From the NCBI GenBank assembly GCA_023101725.1, contig JALJCO010009080.1, positions 248,001 to 312,000 of the forward strand: DNA of 64,000 nt, written 5' to 3'. The notes beneath the pieces were generated by a model, which saw only the letters and a program-made list of their open reading frames with translations, was not told the origin of the DNA and ran no database searches. The DNA comes from Atherinomorus stipes (taxonomy: Eukaryota; Chordata; Actinopteri; Atheriniformes; Atherinidae). Position numbers and translations under genes: made by a program. Of this stretch, positions 44,971-56,151 are shown in pieces (positions within the stretch are counted from its first letter, which is position 1; every line of letters begins with the position of its first letter).

Positions 44971-45107
44971 CTGGCGTGCTGCTGGCATAACGATTCGACC
45001 ACGCTGATGGTTTCTGCTGGCAGCTCTTTGGTGAAAGACGTGGATTTTACTTCCTGGTGCAGATCATGAACTTTCACACCCAAATCCTCCAGCGACTTCT
45101 CACAGTT
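44971..45107 (-). CDS. syne2: syne2 rod exon, 45 codons plus two bases
   Basis: Acceptor TTCTGTCAG, donor GTACCC. Reads NCEKSLEDLGVKVHDLHQE and ends CQQHA plus AG (phase 2). Frame continues in 38242-38371 across a 6.6-kb intron carrying an hAT-like element and the LINE. The donor is weak, but the phase fit supports it. Confidence 0.74.
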
Positions 45108-45220
45108 CTGACAGAAAGAAAAACACATTTAATAAAACATCTGCAGGTTCAGCAGGAAACAGAAGTGCATTGAGCTGCAGAACACACACGGTCCTGCAGT
45201 TTTGTTTCTAAAAAACAGAC

Positions 45221-45568
45221 CTGAAGGCTGGTCCAGTGCTGCTGCAGCTGGGCGATGTTGTTCTGGGGTTCGCTGTAAGTGAGCGCCTGGTCCAGAGAGC
45301 GCAGCTCCCATTGCAGGGCTGCAGCTCTGTCCTTCAGACCCTTGGTCATCTGGGCCAGCTCACGGTCCATCTCCTGTAACTGCATCTCACAGGTCTTCAG
45401 GCGTTCTCTCACCTCCTGCTCTGAGTCGGCACAGAGGTCGTGGAGGTGGCCGACCTCCAGGTTCAGCGCATCCTGACCTCCAGGAGTGCAGAGACTCAGC
45501 AAGCTGTCTCTGGCTGCGTCCAGCTCCTTCATCTCCCTCTGCTCCCGATCAACCGTCTGGAGCAAAGC
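45221..45568 (-). CDS. syne2: syne2 rod exon, 116 codons
   Basis: Phase 0/0; acceptor GATTCCAG, donor GTCTGT. Begins ALLQTVDREQREMKELD, later ERLKTCEMQLQEMDRELAQ, and ends QQHWTSLQ. One full spectrin-like repeat with a C-terminal tryptophan helix. Confidence 0.84.
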
Positions 45569-45764
45569 CTGGAATCAGCGGAGGGGAGGGAGACAAGAAC
45601 GCAAATGTTCAGGTTATCAGAATGAGACAGCAGGTCCTCTGGTTACATCATGCATCACGTCTTTAACAACTAAACTGATCATTTTACGTTGGTGTTTCCA
45701 GACAGGTGCTGCTACTTTCTGAGTCATCCCAGTAAAACCGTGTTGGTGTTTCAGGTTTTCTAAC

Positions 45765-45929
45765 CTTTAGGTTGTTGGCAGCACTATGAAGACCATGTCT
45801 GTCTGCTGGAAGAGGTCCGAGGCCTTTCACCTGCTCCCTCAGCCAGTCCTGAGCTGCTTCATGCTGCTCTATCAGCAGGGTGCACTGTCGCTCAGTCTGA
45901 ATGTCCTGCTCCAGCTTCGCCACAACGTC
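45765..45929 (-). CDS. syne2: syne2 rod exon, 55 codons
   Basis: Phase 0/0; acceptor CGTTGTCAG, donor GTTAGA. Begins DVVAKLEQDIQTERQCTLL and continues AAQDWLREQVKGLGPL; ends NNLK. Separated from the previous exon by the 4.8-kb intron with the Tc1-derived satellite. Confidence 0.8.
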
Positions 45930-46198
45930 CTGACAACGAGAAGAGCATCTTTACAACTTTGCCATTAACTGACAGAAACTTTCTTTCCAGCTGACTCATT
46001 AAGTACCATAAGTAAAATACAAGTAACTATATTATAGTAAATGTTGTTTATCAGGACAGTTTACATTTAGTCCAGAAAAGACATCAAACAGGTCAATAAC
46101 AATCCAAAGTTATGATTATCAGCTTTTTGCAGCCTAAAACTGATGTAACTTGATGGAGTCATTCTGAAGAGGAAACATCTTTGACTTTGAGAAACAGT

Positions 46199-49100
46199 GC
46201 ATGCACACACGGCCAATTTATTAGGTTCACCTGTACAACCAGCCAATCACACGGCAGCAACTAAAGACATGTAGTCAGGTAGACGTGCTGAAGTTTAAAC
46301 TGAGCATCAGAGCGATGAAGAAAGGGGATGATTCTCATCATGATGAGGGGGAACGGAAGATTCTCATCATGATGAGGTGGAACGGGAGATTCTCATCACG
46401 ATGAGGTGGAACGGGAGATTCTCATCGCGATGAGGTGGAACGGGAGATTCTCACCGCGATGAGGTGGAACAGGAGACTCTCATAGCGATGAGGTGGAATG
46501 GAAGATTCTCATCACGATGAGGTGGAACGGGAGATTCTCATCGCGATAAGGTGGAACGGGAGATTCTCATCGTGATGAGGTGGAATGGGAGATTCTCATC
46601 ACGATGAGGTGGAACGGGAGATTCTCATCACGATAAGGTGGAACGGGAGATTCTCATCGTGATGAGGTGGAATGGGAGATTCTCATCGCGATGAGGTGGA
46701 ACAGGAGACTCTCATAGCGATGAGGTGGAATGGAAGATTCTCATCACGATGAGGTGGAACGGGAGATTCTCATCGCGATGAGGTGGAACAGGAGATTCTC
46801 ATTGTGATGAGGTAAAATGGGAGATTCTCTTCAAAATGAGGTGGAACGGGAGATTCTCATCGCGATGAGGTGGAACGGGAGATTCTCATCGTGATGAGGT
46901 GGAACGGGAGATTCTCATCGCGATGAGGTGAGAGGAAGATTCTCATCGTGATGAGGTGGAATGGGAGATTCTCATCACTATGAGGTGGAACGGGAGATTC
47001 TCATCACTATGAGCGGGAACGGGAGATTCTCATCACGATGAGGTGGAACGGGAGATTCTCATCACTATGAGGTGGAACGGGAGATTCTCATCGCGATGAG
47101 GTGGAAAGGGAGATTCTCATCACGATGAGGTGGAACGGGAGATTCTCATCGCGATGAGGTGGAACAGGAGACTCTCATAGCGATGAGGTGGAATGGAAGA
47201 TTCTCATCACGATGAGGTGGAACGGGAGATTCTCATCGCGATGAGGTGGAACAGGAGACTCTCATAGCGATGAGGTAAAATGGGAGATTCTCATCACAAT
47301 GAGGTGGAACGGGAGATTCTCATCGCGATGAGGTGGAACGGAAGATTCTCATCGTGATAAGGTGGAATGGGAGATTCTCATCACAATGAGGTTGAACGGG
47401 AGACTCATTGTGATGAAATGGAACGGGAGGTTCTCATCACTATGAGGTGGAACGGGAGATTCTCATCACTGTGAGGTGGAATGGGAGATTCTCATCACTA
47501 TGAGGTGGAACGGAAGATTCTCATCACGATAAGGTGGAACGGGAGATTCTCAGCGTGATGAAATGGAACGGGAGATTCTCATCACTATGAGGTGGAACGG
47601 GAGATTCTCATCACTATGAGGTGGAACGGGAGATTCTCATCACGATGAGGTGGAACGGGAGATTCTCATCGCGATGAGGTGGAATGGGAGATTCTCATCA
47701 CGATGAGGTGGAACGGGAGATTCTCATCACGATGAGGTGGAATGGGAGATTCTCATCATGATGAGGTGGAATGGGAGATTCTCATCACGATGAGGTGGAA
47801 TGGGAGATTCTCATCACGATGAGGTGGAACGGGAGATTCTCATCACGATGAGGAGGAACGGGAGATTCTCATCACGATGAGGTGGAACGGGAGATTCTCA
47901 TCGTGCTGAGGTGGAATGGGAGATTCTCATCGCGATGAGGTGGAACAGGAGACTCTCATAGCGATGAGGTGGAATGAAAGATTCTCATCACGATGAGGTG
48001 GAATGGGAGATTCTCATCGCGATGAGGTGGAACAGGAGATTCTCATTGTGATGAGGTAAAATGGGAGATTCTCATCACAATGAGGTGGAACGGGAGATTC
48101 TCATCGCGATGAGGTGGAACGGGAGATTCTCATCGTGATGGGGTGGAACGGGAGATTCTCATCGCGATGAGGTGGAACGGAAGATTCTCATCGTGATGAG
48201 GTGGAATGGGAGATTCCCATCACTATGAGGTGGAACGGGAGATTCTCATCACTATGAGCGGGAACGGGAGATTCTCATCACGATGAGGTGGAACGGGAGA
48301 TTCTCATCACTATGAGGTGAACAGGAGACTCTCATAGCAATGAGGTGGAATGGAAGATTCTCATCACGATGAGGTGGAACGGGAGATTCTCATCGCGATG
48401 AGGTGGAACAGGAGACTCTCATAGCGATGAGGTAAAATGGGAGATTCTCATCACTATGAGGTGGAACGGGAGATTCTCATCACTATGAGGTGGAACGGGA
48501 GATTTTCATCGCGATGAGGTGGAATGGAAGATTCTCATCACAATGAGGTGGAACGGGAGATTCTCATCGCGATGAGGTGGAACAGGAGACTCTCATAGCG
48601 ATGAGGTGGAATGGAAGATTCTCATCACGATGAGGTGGAACGGGAGATTCTCATCGCGATGAGGTGGAACAGGAGACTCTCATAGCGATGAGGTAAAATG
48701 GGAGATTCTCATCACAATGAGGTGGAACGGGAGATTCTCATCGCGATGAGGTAGAACGGAAGATTCTCATCGTGATGAGGTGGAATGGGAGATTCTCATC
48801 ACAATGAGGTTGAACGGAAGACTCATTGTGATGAAATGGAACGGGAGATTCTCATCACTATGAGGTGGAACGGGAGATTCTCATCACTATGAGGTGGAAT
48901 GGGAGATTCTCATCACTATGAGGTGGAACGGAAGATTCTCATCACGATAAGGTGGAACGGGAGATTCTCAGCGTGATGAAATGGAACGGGAGATTCTCAT
49001 CACTATGAGGTGGAACGGGAGATTCTCATCACGATGAGGTGGAATGGGAGATTCTCATCACGATGAGGTGGAACGGGAGATTCTCATCACGATGAGGTGG

Positions 49101-50393
49101 AACGGGAGATTCTCATCACGATGAGGTGGAATGGGAGATTCTCATCACGATGAGGTGGAATGGGAGATTCTCATCGCAATGAGGTGGAACGGGAGATTCT
49201 CATCGCTATGAGGTGGAACGGGAGATTCTCATCGCGATGAGGTGGAACGGGAGATTCTCATCGCGATGAGGTGGAACGGGAGATTCTCATCGTGATGAGG
49301 TGGAACGGGAGATTCTCATCGCGATGAGGTGGAATGGGAGATTCTCATCACGATGAGGTGGAACGGGAGATTCTCATCGTGATGAGGTGGAATGGGGAGA
49401 TTCTCATCGCGATGAGGTGGAACAGGAGACTCTCATAGCGATGAGGTGGAATGGAAGATTCTCATCACGATGAGGTGGAACGGGAGATTCTCATCGTGAT
49501 GAGGTGGAATGGGGAGATTCTCATCGCGATGAGGTGGAACAGGAGACTCTCATAGCGATGAGGTGGAATGGAAGATTCTCATCACGATGAGGTGGAACGG
49601 GAGATTCTCATCGCGATGAGGTGGAACGGAAGATTCTCATCGTGATGAGGTGGAATGGGAGATTCTCATCACTATGAGGTGGAACGGGAGATTCTCATCA
49701 CTATGAGCGGGAACGGGAGATTCTCATCACGATGAGGTGGAACGGGAGATTCTCATCACTATGAGGTGGAACGGGAGATTCTCATCACTATGAGGTGGAA
49801 CGGGAGATTCTCATCACGATGAGGTGGAACGGGAGATTCTCATCGCGATGAGGTGGAACAGGAGACTCTCATAGCGATGAGGTGGAATGGAAGATTCTCA
49901 TCACGATGAGGTGGAACGGGAGATTCTCATCGCGATGAGGTGGAACAGGAGACTCTCATAGCGATGAGGTAAAATGGGAGATTCTCATCACAATGAGGTG
50001 GAACGGGAGATTCTCATCGCGATGAGGTGGAACGGGAGATTCTCATCACTATGAGGTGGAATGGGAGATTCTCATCACTATGAGGTGGAACGGGAGATTC
50101 TCATCGCGATGAGGTGGAACAGGAGACTCTCATAGCGATGAGGTAAAATGGGAGATTCTCATCACAATGAGGTGGAACGGGAGATTCTCATCGCGATGAG
50201 GTGGAACGGGAGATTCTCATCACTATGAGGTGGAATGGGAGATTTTCAGCACGATAAGGTGGAACAGGAGATTCTCATCACTATGAGGTGGAACAGGAGA
50301 TTCTCATCATGGATGCAGCACATGAAGGCAATTCTGAATAAACTTGGTTCTAGAAAGTGAACCTGATAAAGTAGCTGGTGAGTGTGTGCAGTC
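46199..50393 (+). mobile_element. Internally deleted Tc1-like element inflated by a 29-bp satellite
   Basis: Left end AATTTATTAGGTTCACCTGT, then AATCACACGGCAGCAACT and GAGCATCAGAGCGATGAAGA, as in the 5' part of the Tc1 family at 1385-1885. Right end CTCATCATGGATGCAGCA, GAAAGTGAACCTGATAAAG and CTGGTGAGTGTGTGC, as in its 3' part. TTATTAGGTTCAC and GTGAACCTGATAA are the inverted termini. Everything between is the array at 46322-50313. Lies in the intron between exons 45765-45929 and 50695-50911. Confidence 0.88.
46322..50313. repeat. 29-bp minisatellite, about 137 copies, derived from transposase DNA
   Basis: Unit of the type AACGGGAGATTCTCATCACG plus ATGAGGTGG. The same sequence occurs once in the Tc1 relic at 1712-1740 (GATGAGGTGGAACGGAGATT). 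Two main variants, AACGGGAGATTC...CAC/CGC and AACAGGAGACTCTCATAGCG, recur in a fixed order, giving a longer period of three units (87 bases) in places. Confidence 0.96.
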
Positions 50394-50694
50394 AGTAGTT
50401 TGTATCTTGCCATCTCAGGATACCAAACTCACAGTTAGCTGTCTCAGCAGAGCAGGGATGGTCTCCTGTTTGGCTGTCCAGGAGGGATCTCTCCAACTTT
50501 GGTCCTGTGTAATTTCAAACAGCTCTGCAGCCTTGAAAGTGAAGAAAAATACAGCATACATCTGAATTTGATGCAATTCAACAATTGCTCTTGTTAGTTT
50601 TAACTCTCAGAAAAACAGTGCAGGAGAAGCAACACTCTGTCAGGCATCCAACATGGCCAATGTCTGAAATGTCTGTGGTCTTTTCTGTCTTTAC

Positions 50695-50911
50695 CTGACT
50701 GCAAACCTCTGAGAGAACTGGGGCCAAGGCTGTGCTTTGGTCCACGAGGGTCCGGGCTTGATCCACAGCCTGCCTTCTCTCCCCGAGGCCCGGCCAGGGG
50801 AAGACGTGCGGGAGGCCGGACGTCTGCTTCTGGAGCTCAGCCAACCGGGCTTCAGCATGCTCTCGCTTGCACTGACAGGAAACAAGACGCTCCACAACAC
50901 CCTGCAGGTGT
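50695..50911 (-). CDS. syne2: syne2 rod exon, 72 codons
   Basis: Acceptor CCCCTTAG chosen because its single leading base completes the AG left by the previous exon (R), giving HLQGVVERLVSCQCKREHAE and ending LSEVCSQ at donor GTAAAG, phase 0. A second AG, 14 bases into the exon, would break the frame. The large minisatellite lies in the intron downstream. Confidence 0.78.
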
Positions 50912-51167
50912 CTAAGGGGCGACAGTTGGTAGAAAACAGAAAATCGGGTATAATCCTTTTTATTGTTCCTCCTGTTTACTTGTATTTTATTGAATCATGA
51001 ACACCTGCAGAAGCTCAACCCTTCTAATTTAGCATAGACAATACATCAACTGGCCTATATTTTAGGCCAATAGTTTTTGCTGGTAATGGCATCAGGAGTG
51101 TTGGCCAATATCCCCCCCGGCATAATTTACAGACAGGCATCTATACAGACAGCAGATAATATACATA

Positions 51168-51544
51168 TACAGTCCTCAAAAATATTCATACCCTCTGATT
51201 AAAGAAACGGCTAAATTCACAATAGTAATTCAAATAACAAGAAACTCTAGAGACTAATAATAAATAAAAATGTACAAAAATTATAGTTTATTGAAATAAA
51301 ATATTTCTTTTGAATTGTGTTTGGAAATATTAATCTAAAAAACAAACAAAAATATCCCAGACACATAAGAATACATTTCCCATGAACAGTGGACCAACAT
51401 GTCTGTCATGCTCCATCATACTTGTTTTATTTTTTTGTTTTTAATATCATTTTCAAGCGACAATTCAAAATCAGTGTCATGATTTTCAAAGAATTTTTAT
51501 TCATTATTACTTTTGTCAATTTTATCTTATTTCACTGATAGATG

Positions 51545-51545
<1 letters not shown>
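51168..51545. mobile_element. Tc1-type miniature element
   Basis: TCCTCAAAAATATTCATACC and GATTAAAGAAACGG at the left, TTGTGTTTGGAAATATTAAT and the mirrored ATTACTTTTGTCAATTTTAT at the right. Same family as 60465-61010 and related to the ends at 20215-20300. Confidence 0.7.
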
Positions 51546-51548
<3 letters not shown>

Positions 51549-51642
<94 letters not shown>

Positions 51643-51643
51643 T
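51549..51643. repeat. (AT)n and (GATA)n microsatellites
   Basis: About 13 AT units followed by about 16 units of GATA/ATAG. Adjacent to the right end of the miniature element. Confidence 0.95.
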
Positions 51644-52157
51644 TTCCACATTTTCCTCATTTCCAGTTATTTCTGCTACTATTTACCTTCTATCCTGACA
51701 AACAAATACCAACTCAGCTGCTTTTCAAACCATCTGATTGGCGAATATTTGGAAGTGGCTTTATCATAAATAGTGACTCAAAATAAAAGTCTTTTACCAT
51801 CATAGTAGTTATATTGATATCTTTTTTTGCAGCAAAAGTGTGATCAATAATTATGTTATCACTCATTGTGGATTTACCGTACACTCTCAGAATAAACACA
51901 ATATTTTGCAACTGCAACTACATAAACGTCCTGGTCCTGATAAATGCCTAAAACTGCCGTAGATCATGTAAAAGGTAAACTGTCCATCACAATTCACCCC
52001 ACAGAGTTATAACTAGCGCTTCCTGAGATACTGTTGATGGGGGAGGGGAAGAGGGACAGAGCTCAGGGACACCAGGGTTTGAGAGGTTAAAGCAGCAGGA
52101 GATGAAAAAAAACTCCTTACATCACATCTTAGAAAGGCTGTAGATAGCTTTCTCTAC

Positions 52158-52336
52158 CTCTGCGTCTCCTCGGCAGCCTGGACAACCATCCTCCACCGTG
52201 TCTCCGTGTCTCTGGCCGCCTGCTCAACTTCAGCTTTCTTGTGGTTTTCCAGATGTTGGTGGTCACAGAGACTCGCTGCTCTCCTCGTCAGCTCCGTGAC
52301 TTGTGCATCTCCACTTGACGCTGAGCTCAGGATGGC
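52158..52336 (-). CDS. syne2: syne2 exon-per-repeat unit 7, first part
   Basis: Acceptor GCATTCAG, donor GTAGAG. Begins AILSSASSGDAQVTELTRRA and ends AAEETQ plus AG (phase 2). An in-frame TAG follows directly inside the intron. The repeat is completed by the exon at 50695-50911. Confidence 0.8.
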
Positions 52337-52439
52337 CTGAATGCAGAGTTAAACACCAGCAGCGTTCAGCATCGCTGAGATCGTTTTATTCAGCTGTTTA
52401 AACGTAAAAGTTAAAATGATCCTCTCTTATTTTTGTTAC

Positions 52440-52784
52440 CTGTGCAGCGTTCAGTCTTTCTTCGATGTCAGTCTTGCTGCCGACACTGCCCCCCCGCATG
52501 GACTCGGCTTGTCTCTGGAGGCCTTCCATCCAGGTCCCAGTGCTCCCTGCGTGGGTGTGGAAGGCCTCCAGCTCCCTGGACAGCGAGTACTGGACCTCAG
52601 CCTCCTTCAGAGTGTCCTCAGCAGCCTGCAGGATGCTCCCCCAGCGCTCCTCTGAGTCCCGTACCGGCTGCTCAGCCTCCCGTCTCGAGTGCTCGTCCAG
52701 GTCCTGCTGGTCCATCAGGTCCTGGCTGTGTCTCCTGAGATCTGCCAGCTTGGCGTCTCCCTCCGGCTTGCAGCTCAGGACGTT
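52440..52784 (-). CDS. syne2: syne2 exon-per-repeat unit 6, 115 codons
   Basis: Phase 0/0; acceptor AATCATCAG, donor GTAACA. Begins NVLSCKPEGDAKLADLRRHS, then DEHSRREAEQPVRDSEERW and ELEAFHTHAGSTGTWMEGL; ends EERLNAAQ. The longest unit of the series. Confidence 0.87.
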
Positions 52785-52871
52785 CTGATGATTAAGTACA
52801 TTTCAGTTAATTCACTTTCAAGTTCAAATAAAAGATTCTAGCTTTCCTTGCTCATTCTTCCTCAGACCGAC

Positions 52872-53198
52872 CTGGGCCGTGTTTCTGGCCTGTTCTGGAT
52901 CAGTCCGAGCGTCCAGAGAAGCGAGGCTCTCCTGCTTCTCTTCCAACCAGGCTGTGGTGTTTTCCTTCAGGCCTCTGAAGTCCCTCAGCCGCTCATCCAG
53001 AGCGCACCGTCTCTCCGCTTGGTCCACGGCTTGCTTAGCGTCCTGCAGGACTCTCAACCACAGTTCCTCGGTGTCCCGTACTTTCTGCTGCACCTCTTGT
53101 TTTCTGTGTCCCTCCGAGTCCTGAGCACACAAACTCTCATCCTGTCTCCTGAGCTTCTGGATCCTGGAATCTCCTTCAGACCTGCAGCTCATAATGGC
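52872..53198 (-). CDS. syne2: syne2 exon-per-repeat unit 5, 109 codons
   Basis: Phase 0/0; acceptor ATGTTCAG, donor GTCGGT. Begins AIMSCRSEGDSRIQKLRRQD, then SLCAQDSEGHRKQEVQQKV, EELWLRVLQDAKQAVDQA, and ends ARNTAQ. One unbroken exon for the whole repeat. Confidence 0.87.
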
Positions 53199-53438
53199 CT
53201 GAACATTAAAAGACAAATGTCAAAATTAATCTAAAAGATGAGCCAAAGCGACTTCTGCACAGGTTGTGGGAAATGATCCGAAACACAGACTCCATCCAAC
53301 AGAAATGTCCTCTAGCAGCTGGGAGGCAGAAGAAACTCACGACTAACCAGTTCTCCATGCAACCGTCACATGTTCTGATGAAGCAAAGAAGTGCGTACTT
53401 CATACAGACAGTGTGTGTGCACCTGGTTCACGCCTCAC

Positions 53439-53555
53439 CTGCGCTGCACGCAGCCTGTCCTCCGCTCTGCTTTGGTTCCCCAGAGACTCCAGCCGGCGTT
53501 GAAGATCTTCAAGCCAGCAATCAGTATCCTGACGATGGGAATCAAATTCTCTCCA
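53439..53555 (-). CDS. syne2: syne2 exon-per-repeat unit 4, second part (39 codons)
   Basis: Acceptor CTCTTCACAG with a good pyrimidine run, donor GTGAGG; phase 0/0. Reads WREFDSHRQDTDCWLEDLQR and ends AEDRLRAAQ, exactly the second half (helix with tryptophan, then the terminal A-A-Q) lacking from 55547-55774. Confidence 0.8.
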
Positions 53556-53589
53556 CTGTGAAGAGGAAGATGCTCGCATTTAGACAGGG

Positions 53590-54365
53590 CCGTTACAACA
53601 GGCAAGCAATTGCCTAGGGCCCCCAAGGTGGGCTGGGGCCCCAAGACAACAGCTGGCCTGGTAACGAACTGATTGAAACCGCAAACTGTGGAGTTTCTCT
53701 TTAAACTCAGAGATTATGGGTCTGTCCCAATACACCCAGGAGCCCTACTTTTTAGCCCTACCCCTACATTTTGTGCAATCCCATGAAGGTAGTGTTGTCC
53801 AAATTCCTCTACATGTAGGGGCATTGGACATAACGAGGAGTAGTGGGTATGAATCTAGCCCTTCAGAGCGAGGGACGTCAGATGCTGACTTGCTGAGGAA
53901 GGGCCAAAGAAAAGGGTTAGAGAGCTGTACGTCATTACGAATCAACAACAGCAACCTTCAAAGAGCGACAGGACTCGGAGAAGAAAACTCAAATGCACAG
54001 ATTACACATTTGTTCGTATCGTTAGCCAGATTAGCCACGCTAGCTAGGCTAAAATACTGATGAAAAGCTTGCGATGGCTTTCCGTCAGTTTACAAGAGAC
54101 AACAGTCGTCATGGCGATGTCTTCCCCGTGTGGTTGGTTTGTTTATTGATCATCTGAAGCAAGATGAAGCAAACCATTCGTAAATCAGGGACTATGTGTG
54201 CAGCAGAACATGTGAGCAGTATTTGCACTGTTTTGATAAATATTTTGATTAACACAAACAGTGTGTTTGCTGTGGTTTGTTTGATTCCTGCAGGTTTAGG
54301 AGGGTTATGAGGCAATTTCAAGTCCATTTTGCTAGGGGCCCCTAAATTCCTTGAAAAGACCCTGC
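53590..54365. mobile_element. Unnamed repeat, possibly nested, within a repeat-splitting intron
   Basis: CCTAGGGCCCCCAAGG at the left and TTTGCTAGGGGCCCCTAAAT at the right look like two ends. A second sequence starts at GTCTGTCCCAATACACCC (53715), similar in style to the MITE at 44243. No TIR pair could be proven. Confidence 0.45.
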
Positions 54366-54435
54366 ATTCATAGTGTTTCCGTAGAGAATGTCTTTGATTA
54401 TCCACCAAAAGGACCCATTTTGTTTGTGTTTACTT

Positions 54436-54436
<1 letters not shown>

Positions 54437-54471
<35 letters not shown>

Positions 54472-54478
54472 GGGGGGT
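54437..54478. repeat. (GT)n microsatellite with G-run
   Basis: About 15 GT units followed by eight G. Confidence 0.93.
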
Positions 54479-54539
54479 GTTGTGTCAACAGTTATTGGAC
54501 GACTAACATGCCAGGATTCTGCTAAAAACAAAGACTTAA

Positions 54540-55440
54540 AGGATAACTTTCTTTTTTTTCAACCTAAACCTTATTTCTAGGAGTTTATATGTGAAATTAC
54601 ACACCAGTAAAATTTCTGCATCACATTGACACCTTCGGAAGATATTAAGATGAAGTCTGCCTTCGGCGTGCATCCATATAACAGGAAAGACGGGGCAGCC
54701 TCTCTATAAGACATTATTTGCAGCACAACTCCTTCGTTTCACCAACGAACAACCAGTACTATTGTCCTGTGAGTTCAGAGTGAACTCTGTTAGCAGGTTA
54801 GCTTGGTTAGCTACAGGTAGCTCAGAGTTTAATGGGTGTCAATCGTTCGGCCCACGCTCTCAGCTGCCCTCTCTTTACCCATTTTTGGATTTTCCAGGCG
54901 TGACGAGACATGCAAAGCTGCCAAAATGGCTTCAGTGGAAACACCCACTGAGCTTCGAGTCTTCAAAAACCAAAGTGTGGCAACGTGACTTGTGATGTAA
55001 ATGAGTAAATATCTAATATTAAATTAATAAAATGATAAGTTATGAATAAAAAATGCACATATTCAAATTAAAGATTTTCTAAACATATTTGATATAATTT
55101 ATTGGATAGATTTACATAATTTGACAAATACTTATATATTAATTAAAATATTAAATATTTTTAATAGAATCATGTTTTTATGTATAATAAAAATATGAAC
55201 ATACATAAAGTTATGTAAATTATGTATTGCTGAAGTAAAACTAATTTTTCTAAGGAAACTTCAGGTTGTGTTTTGCTTTCTAAGAGTGCAGATCATTCAG
55301 CATAAACACCTTTATGATGCACTTTTACATCTATACACTAAAATAAAGGGGAAATCAGAAGTTTTCATTACTGATAGGTTATTCTGCTGTTATGTTACCG
55401 GTCCAGCCAACGGAAGATCAGGTTACGCTGTTCTGATCTA
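54540..55440. other. Intron with an unnamed fish repeat and AT-rich sequence
   Basis: 54540-54760 (AAAGGATAACTTTC, CTAAACCTTATTTCTAGGAG) resembles a repeat often seen in fish introns. 55000-55260 is very AT-rich. No coding signal. Confidence 0.4.
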
Positions 55441-55546
55441 GGATGACTTTTACCCCCTGCTATGGAAGACGCACAGCTGCTGTAACTGCACCGAGCTTCT
55501 GGATGGTGACTTTAATGACTCGGCATAATTTGTGAGGTTCCTGCAC

Positions 55547-55774
55547 CTGCAGCGTTCTCCTCTCAGCCTCCTCAGCGATCTGAGCCGCTGCAGCAGCTTC
55601 CAGCTGCTTGGCCGCCTGCAGAAGCGTCCTCCACCACTCCTCCGTGTCTTTGACCGTCTGCTGGACCTGGACTTTCCTGCCCTCGTCGGTATCTGTGTGG
55701 TCACACAAAGTCTGGCCTCGTCTCCTCAGGTTGTTCACCTTCACATCACCCTCCGGTCTGGAGCTCAAGACGAT
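55547..55774 (-). CDS. syne2: syne2 exon-per-repeat unit 4, first part (76 codons)
   Basis: Acceptor TTTCAAG. Begins IVLSSRPEGDVKVNNLRRRG and ends AEEAERRTLQ at a GTGCAG donor. Unlike its siblings the repeat is interrupted here; the missing second half is encoded at 53439-53555 after a 1991-base intron. Reading on without splicing meets a stop at about 55460. The donor is not a strong consensus, so the exact edge is less sure than the frame. Confidence 0.75.
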
Positions 55775-55851
55775 CTTGAAACACAAGAAACGCTCTGATG
55801 TAAAAGAAGCAAACAGACACGAGGTTCCATCAGCCCCTGACAGAAACGCAC

Positions 55852-56151
55852 CTGAGCTGCTCCGCTCCTGTCTTCAGGTGATGCGTGACTGCCCACCGAC
55901 TGCAGCTTCTGCTGCTTGTCTCTGATCCAGGACTCGGCGTTTTTACTCTGACAGTCGAAGTCCTCTGAAAGGCTGCGGAGCTCCGCTTGCCTGGCGGTCT
56001 GCAGAGCTGCTCCCCACTGCTGCTCTGAGGACTGAAGCAGCTGCTCCACCTCCAGCCTCCTGCCCTCCTCCAGGTGCTCTCGCAGACTCTCACACCGCCT
56101 CCTCAGGTCCCGCAGCCTGGACTCTCCCTCTGGTTCAGAGGCCATGACAGC
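55852..56151 (-). CDS. syne2: syne2 exon-per-repeat unit 3, 100 codons
   Basis: Phase 0/0; acceptor GTTTTCAG, donor GTGCGT. Begins AVMASEPEGESRLRDLRRRC, then EEGRRLEVEQLLQSSEQQW and AESWIRDKQQKLQSVG; ends RSGAAQ. Ten codons shorter than the two units upstream, mostly in the linker between helices. Confidence 0.87.

Noticed and set aside
46322..50313. CRISPR-like array
   Set aside because: Units are contiguous with no unique spacers, and the genome is eukaryotic; it is a minisatellite.
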